A DNA stretch of 64,000 bases from JBAXTE01 sp963556065 (GCA_963556065.3 CAUVYH020000005.1:558001-622000), one strand, 5' to 3'. Shown: positions 18,669 to 26,850, numbered from the stretch's first letter. Numbers and translations are program-made. The notes: generated by a model not told the origin, from the sequence alone.

Positions 18669-18700
18669 CAAACGTACATGAATTTATTTAAATATACAAA
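18669..18700 (-). promoter_or_regulatory. Complete -33/-7 promoter of the Mpv17-like gene
   Basis: On the minus strand TTTG (18700-18697), 20 bases, then TACGTTTG (18676-18669) matches the Bacteroidota TTTG-N19/20-TAnnTTTG promoter. It lies 42 bases before ATG 18627 and supports that upstream start rather than 18514. Confidence 0.65.
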
Positions 18701-18879
18701 TCATTGTTGTCAATTGACTAAAACGACAACTTGTTTTTGGGGAATAAAGAGTTGATAAGTTGATGGGTTTATAAGTTGAAAGCGATCAGATGACTTCAAG
18801 GCATCCGATCACTGGTTGATACAACCCATAAACTTATAAATCAAAAGCTTGCGCTGAAAGAGTTGATAGGTTTATCGCA

Positions 18880-18970
18880 TCCCGAATTTTAATCCACCTA
18901 GTGCGGATTAAAAAATTCGTGGATCCTCGAAAAAAGGCAATCCATTTTTGATGGATTGATTTTTTCAGGA
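18880..18970. repeat. Dispersed double-hairpin element, copy 3
   Basis: TCCCGAATTTTAATCC and GGATTAAAAAATTCG form hairpin one around ACCTAGTGC; the linker is TGGATCC; TCGAAAAAAGGCAATCCAT and ATGGATTGATTTTTTCAGGA form hairpin two. Ends and linker match copies at 597-712 and 796-881, while inner stems differ but stay self-complementary, which suggests structure is kept. Confidence 0.6.
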
Positions 18971-19091
18971 ATGCGTGACTGCGCAAAGCTAATGTTGTCC
19001 GGTCTGTTTTTGCTTTCAACTTTACGACTTTCACCTTTTTCCTGATTTCGGGTTCCCCTGTCAACGAATAAACCATAGTTGAATACCAATA

Positions 19092-20330
19092 TCATGGATT
19101 GCCTTGCACTTTATGATAGACTTGATAATAACTTTCCACTCCGTTTTCCAGCGAATAATATTTTTTGGCGGCATTTACAAAAACCGATTTGTCTGCATTG
19201 AGAAACTCTGGGATGGAATCAATCCCCTGATCAAATGATTTGCTGCTAAAGCTTTTAATCAGGATTCCGCAGCGGGTATCGTTTACAATTGAATCCACGT
19301 CTCCAACTCCAACATTGGCAATCACGGGAATGCCCATTGCCAGGATTTCACCCATTTTTACGGGAGAAGAGGCTTGCTTCGAAAATACCGGTTTGATAAA
19401 GAATAAAGATATATCACTCAGCAGTAGTAATGCGGGAACTTCGCTCCGCGTGGCTTTTTGCACAACAATGGAGGTACTGGGAATGTGGTTGCTTTTAGCA
19501 ATTTCAGCTATCATCGCTTGAGAATCGGGGGTGATGAGTAAAAACTTGGCATTGGGACGGCTGATTAGCAATTGCTTGAAAAATCGGAACATTTCGTTTC
19601 CTAAGTACCAAGTGCCTAGTGATCCGAGATAAGATACCACAAAATCGTCGGGATTAATTCTCAGCTTTTTTTTCCAATCCATCACTTGATTAATATTCAC
19701 CCGGTTGCGGTTAAAATGGTCAAGGTCGGCACAGCATGGAATAACCTCAATAGGTGTTTGATCAAAGCCTTCCCAGCCGTGGATGATTTTCTTGCCTGCC
19801 TCGGTTAATGAAATCGTTACGGCAGCATTTTTTAGAAACTCTTTTTCTTTGGTTTTAAAATAGCGGTAAACCATTTTAAAGAGTGGATTGCTCAATTTCC
19901 AAATTCCACCATCGACCCGTTCGTCGGCATAAAATCCACGCATGTCAAAAATGAAAGGAACACCGGCTTTGTGTCGGAGATAAGCCCCGCCAATTGTTGC
20001 AATATGGCTGCGACAGTGGGTGTGTGAAAAATGATATTGTTGGTGTAATTTCAGAATTATCCTTTTCAGTTTGAACACATCCCACAAAGTGGAAAGTATT
20101 GGTGGCTTTTTTGTGTACTTTAACGGATTCCATACAATGCCGGCTTCTTCACATAGCTTTTCAATTAACGATTTTGTTGTGATGAATCGTTCTTGTTTTT
20201 CGAATGAGACTAGGACAATCTTGAATCCCTTTTCACTTAATTTTGTCAGATAAGGTAGTACTTGCGATTGCCCTAAAGGGTCAGTCATGCCGTCATACGA
20301 AATATACAATACTGTAGCCGTTGGTTTCAT
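19092..20330 (-). CDS. Family 4 glycosyltransferase
   Basis: A 412-residue GT-B glycosyltransferase that would add a sugar during surface-polysaccharide or glycan assembly at the cytoplasmic membrane face. The N-terminal lobe begins TVLYISYDGMTDPLGQSQVLP, with HTHCRSHIATIGGAYL and a membrane-facing helix; the C-terminal lobe has VVSYLGSLGTWYL, and the donor-site region is SPVKMGEILAMGIPVIANVGVGD. An open frame extends upstream to 20489, but a promoter -7 box (20347-20354) lies within that extension and the added hydrophobic stretch is not family-like, so I use ATG 20330. No other polysaccharide genes adjoin it. Confidence 0.85.
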   Translation of the reverse strand: MKPTATVLYISYDGMTDPLGQSQVLPYLTKLSEKGFKIVLVSFEKQERFITTKSLIEKLCEEAGIVWNPLKYTKKPPILSTLWDVFKLKRIILKLHQQYHFSHTHCRSHIATIGGAYLRHKAGVPFIFDMRGFYADERVDGGIWKLSNPLFKMVYRYFKTKEKEFLKNAAVTISLTEAGKKIIHGWEGFDQTPIEVIPCCADLDHFNRNRVNINQVMDWKKKLRINPDDFVVSYLGSLGTWYLGNEMFRFFKQLLISRPNAKFLLITPDSQAMIAEIAKSNHIPSTSIVVQKATRSEVPALLLLSDISLFFIKPVFSKQASSPVKMGEILAMGIPVIANVGVGDVDSIVNDTRCGILIKSFSSKSFDQGIDSIPEFLNADKSVFVNAAKKYYSLENGVESYYQVYHKVQGNP

Positions 20331-20346
20331 TGAATTCTTTAAAATG

Positions 20347-20354
20347 CAAAGATA
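20347..20354 (-). promoter_or_regulatory. -7 box that fixes the glycosyltransferase start
   Basis: Minus-strand TATCTTTG followed by C, 16 bases before ATG 20330. It lies inside the longer open frame and so argues against the start at 20489. Confidence 0.55.
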
Positions 20355-20567
20355 ACTTTTTTTAGAGAAATCAGTAAAAATAATTAAAGTGTTGATTATC
20401 ATAATTATAATAATGGTGGATTTATTAAAAACAGGGAAAAATGGGCTCAAAAAAGCAGAATAAAATAGGTTATAAGCATTTAAAAACATTAGATTATCAT
20501 AGTAGCTATAATCAGATATTGAGGAGTCAAAGGCTAAGGATGGATAGCTAAAAGTCGTAAAAAATTG

Positions 20568-20575
20568 TACCTTTG
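20568..20575 (+). promoter_or_regulatory. -7 box for mutS2
   Basis: TACCTTTG followed by C matches TAnnTTTG, 23 bases before ATG 20599. Confidence 0.5.
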
Positions 20576-20598
20576 CAAAAAAAATAACTTAGGTAAAA

Positions 20599-23028
20599 AT
20601 GGTTTACCCAACAACTTTTGAGCAGAAAATCGGTTTCGATCAAATTCGTAATCTGGTTTCTCAACGGTGTATTAGTCCGTTGGGCCTCAATTTTGTTCAG
20701 AAAATAAGAATGAGCACTAAGCCGGAGACTATCCGGATGATGCTTGAGCAAGTGGAGGAAATGCGCCAGATTTTGCTTTTCGACAGTCACTTTCCGGCTC
20801 AGGATTATTTTGATATGAGCGAAGAGATTGCACTGTTGAAGCTTGAAGGTTCGCATGTCGATGCCGAATCACTTGCTCGTCTGAAAAGCATGTTGAAGGC
20901 TATTGAACAGATCATCGGCTATGTGCGTAAACGGGAAACCGAAAAATATCCCCATCTCATTGCATTGGTAGATCATCTGAATTTCGACTCCACACTCGTC
21001 TCCATGCTCGATCGGATTGTGGACGATAAGGGCAATATCCGCGATAACGCTTCGCCGGAACTTCAGCAAATTCGTCGGAGTATCGGGCAACTTACTCAAA
21101 ATGCGGCAAAAAAAATTCGACAGATTTTACGTAGCTCCAAACAAGAGTCTATTGTTGCGGAAGATTCCGAAATTACCATTCGTAACGGGCGGTTGGTAAT
21201 TCCTGTTCCGGCAGCATTTAAACGTAAGCTTCGCGGATTTATCCACGACGAGTCGGCTACCGGACAAACCGTTTTTATTGAACCCGAAGCCGTTTTTGAT
21301 GATAACAACGAAATCCGAGATCTTCAGAATGCCGAGCGTCGGGAGATCATCAGAATATTGATTGAAGTTTCCGATACCCTTCGCCCTACTCTTGAAGACC
21401 TTGAATCGATGCAACTTTTTTTAGGGCTTATTGATTTTTTGCGGGCCAAGGCTAAGCTAGCGATTGATATTCAGGCTATAAAACCTATTATTAACGAATT
21501 TGCTACCGTTGAATGGAAAAAAGCCACACATCCGTTGTTGTACCTCAATTTTAAATCTCAGAAAAAAACGGTGGTTGCTCAGGATATTACACTTACACAG
21601 AAAGAACGGATCTTGATTATTTCAGGGCCCAATGCCGGAGGAAAATCGGTAACCCTGAAAACAGTGGGGCTCATTCAATATATGTTCCAGTGCGGATTTT
21701 TAGTTCCCGTCAGCGAGTTGTCGGAATTTGGAGTATTTAAAAGTATTTTTCTCGACATGGGCGACGAGCAATCGATAGATAATGACCTCAGCACCTATAG
21801 TTCACATCTAAAGAATATGATGGTGATGATTTCGGAAAGTAACAAGCAATCGTTGTTTCTGATTGACGAATTCGGAACAGGCACCGAACCGGCGTTGGGA
21901 GGAGCCATGGCTGAAGCTGTTTTGGAGAAATTGATTGCAAACCAGTCATTTGGTATTGTCACTACCCACTTTGGAAATCTGAAACTAGTGGCCGACCAGT
22001 ACTCCGAAGTGAAAAATGCCGCTATGCTTTTTGATATTGAAGAGATGAAACCTTTATATATTTTAAAAATCGGCAAGCCGGGAAGTTCATTTACTTTCGA
22101 AATTGCCAAAAAAATTGGTTTTCCCGAACCTGTGTTGGAACGTGCCAAGCAGATTACCGGCTACGATCGCATTAATTACGAACAACGGCTTCAGCAACTC
22201 GAAACCGAACTTTATACCATTAATGAACAGAAAAAGCAGTTGAATGCTGCCGACGAAACACTGGCTGAACTTATCGAAAGGTACAATAATAAAAACAGCG
22301 AGTTGGAACAGGTACGCCGCGAAGCCATCCATCAGGCTAAAGCCGAAGCCCGCGAAATAGTAAAAAGTGCCAACAAGATCATCGAAAATACAATTTTCGA
22401 AATCAGGCAATCACAGGCCGACAAAGAAAAAGTAAAAACTATCCGCAAAAAAGTGGAAGAATTTACTCAAACACTTGCCGAAAAACCGATTCCAAAAATC
22501 GCTCCGAAGAAAAAAAATGAACAGATAGAAGCATCACAACCAATCAAACAGGAACTAACAAAGCCACTGGCACCGGGCGACCACGTTTTATTATTGGGAA
22601 TGGATGCTAAAGCGGAAGTTATAGATTTGAAAGGAGATGAAATTACGGTGTCGCTAAACGGGGTAATATTCCGGACAGAATTGCGGAAGGTGGAAAAAAT
22701 AAGTCGTTCCGAATCCAAAAAAATTGCCCGAAATCCTCATGCAGCGCAATCGGTGTATCAGCGGATGATTGATAAATCAACTGCGTTTAAAACAACAATC
22801 GACCTCAGAGGAAAACGTGCAGATGAAGCCCTTGTCGAAACCGAACGCTTTATTGATGATGCTATTCTGCTTAGTGCTAAAGAATTACGCATTCTTCATG
22901 GCAAAGGAAATGGTATTCTTCGACAGTTAATCCGCAAACAACTGTCCAACAACGGTAGTGTAGCCAAATTTTATGACGAAAAAATCGAGTTTGGTGGAGA
23001 TGGAATCACGGTGGTGGAGCTGAAATAA
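20599..23028 (+). CDS. mutS2: MutS2 family ATPase/endonuclease
   Basis: An 809-residue MutS2. It lacks the mismatch-recognition domain of MutS and is linked to suppression of homologous recombination and, in some bacteria, ribosome rescue. The Walker A motif GPNAGGKSVTLKT lies near residue 343, Walker B is LFLIDEFGTGTEP, and the signature LSTYSSHLKNM lies between. A coiled coil rich in Lys, Glu and Gln follows (about 510-640). The C-terminal Smr nuclease domain starts TTIDLRGKRADEALVE and includes LRILHGKGNGILRQLI. The last 25 coding bases and downstream sequence recur at 24897-24950 beside the transposase interval. Confidence 0.95.
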   Translation: MVYPTTFEQKIGFDQIRNLVSQRCISPLGLNFVQKIRMSTKPETIRMMLEQVEEMRQILLFDSHFPAQDYFDMSEEIALLKLEGSHVDAESLARLKSMLKAIEQIIGYVRKRETEKYPHLIALVDHLNFDSTLVSMLDRIVDDKGNIRDNASPELQQIRRSIGQLTQNAAKKIRQILRSSKQESIVAEDSEITIRNGRLVIPVPAAFKRKLRGFIHDESATGQTVFIEPEAVFDDNNEIRDLQNAERREIIRILIEVSDTLRPTLEDLESMQLFLGLIDFLRAKAKLAIDIQAIKPIINEFATVEWKKATHPLLYLNFKSQKKTVVAQDITLTQKERILIISGPNAGGKSVTLKTVGLIQYMFQCGFLVPVSELSEFGVFKSIFLDMGDEQSIDNDLSTYSSHLKNMMVMISESNKQSLFLIDEFGTGTEPALGGAMAEAVLEKLIANQSFGIVTTHFGNLKLVADQYSEVKNAAMLFDIEEMKPLYILKIGKPGSSFTFEIAKKIGFPEPVLERAKQITGYDRINYEQRLQQLETELYTINEQKKQLNAADETLAELIERYNNKNSELEQVRREAIHQAKAEAREIVKSANKIIENTIFEIRQSQADKEKVKTIRKKVEEFTQTLAEKPIPKIAPKKKNEQIEASQPIKQELTKPLAPGDHVLLLGMDAKAEVIDLKGDEITVSLNGVIFRTELRKVEKISRSESKKIARNPHAAQSVYQRMIDKSTAFKTTIDLRGKRADEALVETERFIDDAILLSAKELRILHGKGNGILRQLIRKQLSNNGSVAKFYDEKIEFGGDGITVVELK

Positions 23029-23044
23029 TAAGAGCTAGTTATCG

Positions 23045-23116
23045 CTGGCGCGTTTGCCTTCACGTTTTGTACGCATTAAAAACGCGCACGTGCGGGGCTT
23101 TTCAAATGTGCGCCAG
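23045..23116. repeat. REP-like palindrome R1, copy 1
   Basis: CTGGCGCGTTTG at the left and CAAATGTGCGCCAG at the right form a long imperfect stem, with an inner self-complementary part around ACGCATTAAAAACGCG. It lies just after mutS2 and 66 bases beyond its right end lies the stop of the RAYT gene. Copy 2 is at 23800-23870, on the other side of the RAYT gene and in the same orientation. Confidence 0.7.
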
Positions 23117-23178
23117 TTAAAAGAATACTTGGATAACTGCGCCCGAAGAGGGCGCACGCGCGTTTGTAACGCGTGTTT
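23111..23178. repeat. REP-like direct repeat R2, copy 1
   Basis: A 68-base repeat with two small hairpins: GCGCCC-GAAGA-GGGCGC and CACGCG...CGCGTG. Its other copy at 24822-24889 matches at 59 of 68 positions in the same orientation; all nine differences are transitions. The RAYT stop follows 3 bases later. Confidence 0.75.
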
Positions 23179-23181
23179 CTA

Positions 23182-23751
23182 TTAACCCTCATTCACCGTA
23201 ATCAACTCTTTAGCTATTAGAATCACATCAATAATACCATCTAAATCCATATAATTTCGGACAGAACTAAACATATATTCCTCCGGCCTTTTAGCAAGTT
23301 CTGCTTTTACCGGATTGTTATGAATATAATTCAGCTTTTGCCAAATAAATTTGTTGCTATACAAGACTTTTGCATGATTCCCGTCTTGCCACACTTTAAA
23401 ATTCTTTATTCGTTTAAGCTTTTCCCCGGCTTTTCTAAATTCCGACAATATGGCTTCATTTTTTCCTCCCGTCTGCAGTTTTTTGATTATCTCTTTCGAA
23501 GTGAATTTCTTCAAATCACGTAAAACGTCCGATACTGTTTCCTCCCCATTCGATTGTATAATCATGTGTACGTGATTAGGCATAATACAATAAGCATATA
23601 CCAACAATCCTCTGTTTTGCTGATAAAACTTTATTGCATTTATAATAATCATCTTATATTCAATGTCTTGCAACACTTTAATCCATTCTACAATGGTGAA
23701 TGTTACAAAATATGCTTTTTCTTTTTCTGGAGTTTTATATATTTCTGACAT
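23182..23751 (-). CDS. REP-associated tyrosine transposase (RAYT, Y1/HUH family)
   Basis: A 189-residue Y1 transposase of the TnpA_REP type, which nicks single-stranded DNA by covalent tyrosine attachment and is thought to move or maintain REP palindromes. The HUH metal motif is MPNHVHMII near residues 58-66; the helix carrying the candidate catalytic tyrosine reads QKLNYIHNNPVKAEL. Full length compared with typical 150-220 residue members, with no frameshift. It is flanked by REP-like palindromes (R1 at both sides, R2 at its 3' side), the arrangement expected of a RAYT and its substrates. It is a lone, probably domesticated or low-activity element rather than an IS200 with left and right ends I can define. 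Confidence 0.88.
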   Translation of the reverse strand: MSEIYKTPEKEKAYFVTFTIVEWIKVLQDIEYKMIIINAIKFYQQNRGLLVYAYCIMPNHVHMIIQSNGEETVSDVLRDLKKFTSKEIIKKLQTGGKNEAILSEFRKAGEKLKRIKNFKVWQDGNHAKVLYSNKFIWQKLNYIHNNPVKAELAKRPEEYMFSSVRNYMDLDGIIDVILIAKELITVNEG

Positions 23752-23799
23752 TTAAAGCAAAGCTAATCAATATTTGCTTTTCTTGGTTGGAAATTGTCG

Positions 23800-23870
23800 C
23801 TGGCGCATTTGTCTTTCAGTTTTTGTACGCGTTAAAAACGCATACGTGCAGGTATTTTAATGTGCGTCAG
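23800..23870. repeat. REP-like palindrome R1, copy 2
   Basis: CTGGCGCATTTG at the left and AATGTGCGTCAG at the right, with the same core TTGTACGC-TTAAAAACGC as copy 1 at 23045-23116. It lies 48 bases upstream of the RAYT start codon and overlaps no gene. Confidence 0.7.
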
Positions 23871-23884
23871 CTGGGTAGACAAAT

Positions 23885-24562
23885 CTAAAATATTTCCCAA
23901 TATGTTTCAATTTGAAAAACTATATCACAATCATTCTCCTTTTTTTTAAGTCGAATCTTATTTCCTTTTTGTTTCAAATCAAGAGATAAATCTATTCTTT
24001 TGGGGTTAAACAACTTCATTTTCTTAGCTTCTGCTTTGGAAATAGGACACATACTGTGAACTTTTCTAACTTTAAAAAACTTTACACTATTTAAAAAAGA
24101 ATTTGGAACATACTTGCTATCTTCATAATCATAAAAAATTATAGGTATAGACTTCTCTTTGTATCTAACACTATCTTTTGATGTTAAGCTATCAAATGGG
24201 TTATAAAATTGACCATAATATGAAACTTTCATCACTTTAACCCTTGACTCAATTGAATCATTAAACTTATAAAACAATGCCCCATTATAATGATGATAAC
24301 ATTTACGATCTTTGCATTTTTTATAATCTGGAAATGATATAATAATAGACTCTTTTTTTAAATATTCAGTAAAACAAACTACTTCCGAAGGCAAATCAAA
24401 AACAAAAAAGTCTTGCGCTGTTTGCTCATTAGCAAAACTATCTTCAATTGTGCTAACATAATACAAAATATAACCATTTATCAAAGTGTCCTGTGAAAAC
24501 GAATTTGTTCTAATAAAAAACAAGACAAAAAACAAAATAAAACTAAGTTTAACTTTCTTCAT
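23885..24562 (-). CDS. Hypothetical exported protein in the RAYT interval
   Basis: A 225-residue protein I do not recognise. Residues 1-23 are a signal peptide (MKKVKLSFILFFVLFFIRTN then SFSQ). The mature part is rich in Lys, Asp, Phe and Tyr, with cysteines in VVCFTE, KKCKDRKC, HSMCP and ENDCD, which could form disulfides in the periplasm. Base composition is more A/T-rich than neighbouring genes, which hints at foreign origin. It lies between palindrome R1 copy 2 and a short open frame 18 bases upstream, within the segment bounded by the two R2 repeats. It is likely expressed with the short upstream frame from a promoter at 24771-24778. Confidence 0.6.
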   Translation of the reverse strand: MKKVKLSFILFFVLFFIRTNSFSQDTLINGYILYYVSTIEDSFANEQTAQDFFVFDLPSEVVCFTEYLKKESIIISFPDYKKCKDRKCYHHYNGALFYKFNDSIESRVKVMKVSYYGQFYNPFDSLTSKDSVRYKEKSIPIIFYDYEDSKYVPNSFLNSVKFFKVRKVHSMCPISKAEAKKMKLFNPKRIDLSLDLKQKGNKIRLKKKENDCDIVFQIETYWEIF

Positions 24563-24580
24563 AATGTCAATTTATAATTA

Positions 24581-24715
24581 TTATTTAGCAGGAAGTGCAA
24601 CAGGTAAATCAGAAATTGATTTTGATTTAATATGCTGATCAATAGTTTGTAGTTGTAATAGTTTTGATAAACACTTCCATCTTTTTATTCTTATGCTTAA
24701 TAACACTTTTAACAT
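24581..24715 (-). CDS. Possible 44-residue protein upstream of the exported hypothetical
   Basis: An ATG-initiated frame of 44 codons (MLKVLLSIRIKRWK...VALPAK), basic in its first half. It ends 18 bases before the start of the hypothetical exported gene and begins 55 bases after a -7-like box. It could be a small gene, or the decayed C-terminus of a larger one, since upstream codons in another frame (VQKMLELNPLIDMIK) also look protein-like. I do not recognise it. Confidence 0.3.
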   Translation of the reverse strand: MLKVLLSIRIKRWKCLSKLLQLQTIDQHIKSKSISDLPVALPAK

Positions 24716-24770
24716 TTGATCATATCTATTAAGGGATTAAGCTCAAGCATTTTCTGCACCTATTCTTTTA

Positions 24771-24778
24771 CAAATGTA
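24771..24778 (-). promoter_or_regulatory. -7-like box before the small ORF and exported hypothetical
   Basis: Minus-strand TACATTTG matches TAnnTTTG; no clear -33 element at the right distance. It could drive the two minus-strand frames in the RAYT interval. Confidence 0.3.
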
Positions 24779-24821
24779 ATCACAAAAATCCATTTGGAGT
24801 CGAGGAATCCAATCTTTTTTT

Positions 24822-24889
24822 CGCCAGCTAAGAGAATGCCTAAATAACTGCGCCCGAAGAGGGCGCACGCGCATTTACAACGCGTGTTT
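24822..24889. repeat. REP-like direct repeat R2, copy 2
   Basis: Same 68-base unit as 23111-23178, in the same orientation, including the hairpin GCGCCC-GAAGA-GGGCGC. The two copies bound the interval holding the RAYT and hypothetical genes. Confidence 0.75.
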
Positions 24890-24896
24890 ACCTCAT

Positions 24897-24950
24897 GATA
24901 TAATCATGGTGGTGGAACTGAAATAATAAGAGCTAATTGTCGCTGGCGCA
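24897..24950. repeat. Second copy of the mutS2 3' end
   Basis: These 54 bases match 22999-23053, the last codons of mutS2 plus its downstream flank, with seven differences. The shared core GGTGGTGGA-CTGAAATAATAAGAGCTA includes the position of the mutS2 stop. It continues into CGCTGGCGC, the start of palindrome R1, in both places. It is non-coding here. Confidence 0.8.
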
Positions 24951-25259
24951 TTCTTTGGTATATGCACGCAATATAAACGTAACGCGTAGGCTGTTAATGA
25001 AAATTAGTTTCAACTTTAGGGTAGCGTTAAATCTTTTGAGCGAAGCTTGAAGATTTTACAAAAATGCGTCATTGTAATCTCAATAATTATCAGGATGCAA
25101 AACTTATCCGAGTTAAGTAAACATCCCAGAACTCTCATTTATCGAAAAGAGGAATTGTTTCATCGATTAATTTTAGCATTGAGATAATTATCGACTATTT
25201 TTGCAAGCAATTTCAAGATATGAAATAACAGAATATAAAAAGTGTATTTTATTTTTGTC

Positions 25260-25267
25260 TATTTTTG
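25260..25267 (+). promoter_or_regulatory. -7 box that fixes the C1 peptidase start
   Basis: TATTTTTG followed by C, with a second match at 25250-25257. It overlaps the upstream in-frame start at 25265, so translation should begin at ATG 25298. Confidence 0.55.
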
Positions 25268-25297
25268 CACCAAATACAAATTAAAACATATAAACAA

Positions 25298-26506
25298 ATG
25301 AAAAGAAGATTTTCTATAGTTTCATTGTCATTAGCGATGATACTTGGCTTGTCGGGGGTAAATGCCCAAGACAAAAAAGAGGATGCAAAACCCGAAGGAT
25401 ACAAATTTACCACAATAAAAGAGGTAAAAGCTACCCCTGTAAAGGATCAGTACAGGTCCGGTACTTGCTGGAGTTTTTCGGGAATAGCGTTTCTCGAATC
25501 AGAAATTATCCGTCAGGGAAAAGGAGAAACCGATTTAGCCGAAATGTATATTGTACGCAGAGCTTATGAAGAAAAAGGGATGAAGTATTTTCGTATGCAT
25601 GGTCTGATTAATTTTGGTCAAGGGGGTGCATTTCACGATGTTACAAATATGATCCGTGCTTATGGCATCGTTCCTGAAGAAGTCTATCGTGGGCTGAATT
25701 ATGGCGAAAAAAAACATGTTATCGGTGAAGTTGATGCTGCACTTAAAGCATTTTTAGATGTTATTATCAAAGACGAGAATAAAACCATTTCTACGGCATG
25801 GTACACGGCTTATAAAGCGATATTAGATGCTTATTTCGGCCCGGTTCCTGAAAAATTCACCTATAAAGGCAAAGAATATACTCCTCAATCTTATGCAAAA
25901 GAACTTGGTCTGAACCTTGACGATTATGTGGGTGTTACCTCTTTTACTCATCACCCGTTTTACAAGCCGTTTGCATTGGAAATTCAGGACAATTGGATGT
26001 GGGAACAATCGTATAATGTTCCGCTGGATGATATGATAGCCATTATCGACAATTCCATTCAAAACGGATATTCTGTGGCATGGGGTAGCGATGTGAGCGA
26101 AAAAGGATTTGCCTATAAAACAGGAGTCGCTATTGTTCCCGAAAAAGACATGTCGGCACTCAACAATCTTGAGATGGCAAAATGGGAAAAACTTACTCAA
26201 AAGGAAAAAGATAAAGAACTTTACTCTTTTGATAAACCGGGAAAAGAAAAAGTGATTACTCAGGAAGATCGTCAGAAAGAATTCGATAACTATAAAACCA
26301 CAGATGATCATGGCATGCAGATTACCGGGATTGCTAAAGACCAAAACGGAAACAAATATTACATTGTTAAAAATTCATGGGACGAATCAAATGACTATAA
26401 AGGATACTTCTATGCTTCGGAAGCGTTTGTAAAATCGAAAACTACCGATTTGATGGTAAACAAAAAAGCTATCCCTGAAGGAATTCGTAAAAAATTAGGA
26501 TTATAA
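25298..26506 (+). CDS. Exported C1 cysteine peptidase (bleomycin hydrolase/PepC type)
   Basis: A 402-residue papain-fold aminopeptidase. Residues 1-23 are a signal peptide (ending VNAQ), so it acts in the periplasm or is membrane-associated, unlike cytosolic PepC. The catalytic cysteine is C57 in RSGTCWSFSG; the histidine is in DDHGMQITG and the asparagine in VKNSWDESND, the usual C-H-N order with a long insertion between. It resembles the bleomycin hydrolase/aminopeptidase C family common in Bacteroidota. An in-frame start at 25265 exists but overlaps the promoter. A terminator follows. Confidence 0.9.
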   Translation: MKRRFSIVSLSLAMILGLSGVNAQDKKEDAKPEGYKFTTIKEVKATPVKDQYRSGTCWSFSGIAFLESEIIRQGKGETDLAEMYIVRRAYEEKGMKYFRMHGLINFGQGGAFHDVTNMIRAYGIVPEEVYRGLNYGEKKHVIGEVDAALKAFLDVIIKDENKTISTAWYTAYKAILDAYFGPVPEKFTYKGKEYTPQSYAKELGLNLDDYVGVTSFTHHPFYKPFALEIQDNWMWEQSYNVPLDDMIAIIDNSIQNGYSVAWGSDVSEKGFAYKTGVAIVPEKDMSALNNLEMAKWEKLTQKEKDKELYSFDKPGKEKVITQEDRQKEFDNYKTTDDHGMQITGIAKDQNGNKYYIVKNSWDESNDYKGYFYASEAFVKSKTTDLMVNKKAIPEGIRKKLGL

Positions 26507-26526
26507 CATCAACATCTCATATTCGC

Positions 26527-26562
26527 AAAAGGTCGTTATTCGCAAGAGTAACGGCCTTTTTT
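26527..26562 (+). terminator. Rho-independent terminator of the C1 peptidase
   Basis: AAAAGGTCGTTA pairs with TAACGGCCTTTT (one G-T pair) around TTCGCAAGAG, followed by T-run. Confidence 0.8.
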
Positions 26563-26850
26563 AATGGTTTTCCACCACCTCGACATTATTTAGCAATCGG
26601 ATACTGTTTTCCACTCCCTCCACTTCGACGGTAGTTTATCCCGCCGTAGCGGGACTCGGTCATCGGATTCTACTTTTCAAACTTTAAGGACTTTACGAAC
26701 TTTCCACTTTATGGACTAATTTAAGATGTCGGTACGAAGCACCTTGTTTTCGATTTGATGATCTCATTTTCTACAAAGATGTCACGGCTACGCAGCTTTG
26801 TTGGCTGTTGACTTTATAGACTTTATAAACTCGAAACTTTCCCCCTCCTC
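26563..26850. other. Gene-free spacer with short repeated words
   Basis: These 288 bases between converging genes have repeated words like GGACTTTACGAACTTTCCACTTTATGGAC and, later, GACTTTATAGACTTTATAAACTCGAAAC. There is a small GC-rich hairpin (CCCGCCGTAGCGGG region near 26641-26653). I see no gene. The style resembles the spacer at 18740-18860. Confidence 0.4.

Larger units (their letters stand above)
18628..19091. repeat. Gene-free spacer with short repeats and a double hairpin
   Basis: These 464 bases hold the promoter of the Mpv17-like gene (18669-18700), a region of short similar words such as GTTGATAAGTTGATGGGTTTATAAGTTG and its partial inverse near 18825-18840, and the double-hairpin element at 18880-18970. 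I see no gene. Confidence 0.5.
24716..25297. other. Gene-poor stretch with repeats and decayed sequence
   Basis: Besides R2 copy 2 and the mutS2-end copy, I see a decayed R1-like stretch (CTGGCGC at 24943-24949, then ACGCAATATAAACG), and A/T-rich sequence from 25000 to the peptidase promoter. No convincing gene. Confidence 0.45.

Noticed and set aside
20331..20489. N-terminal extension of the glycosyltransferase
   Set aside because: A -7 box lies within it and the hydrophobic extension is not typical of GT4 proteins.
22999..24950. mutS2-end repeats as attachment sites of an integrative element
   Set aside because: No tyrosine or serine integrase is present; only a RAYT. The copies are also diverged, so a REP-type explanation is preferred, though gene-end capture remains open.
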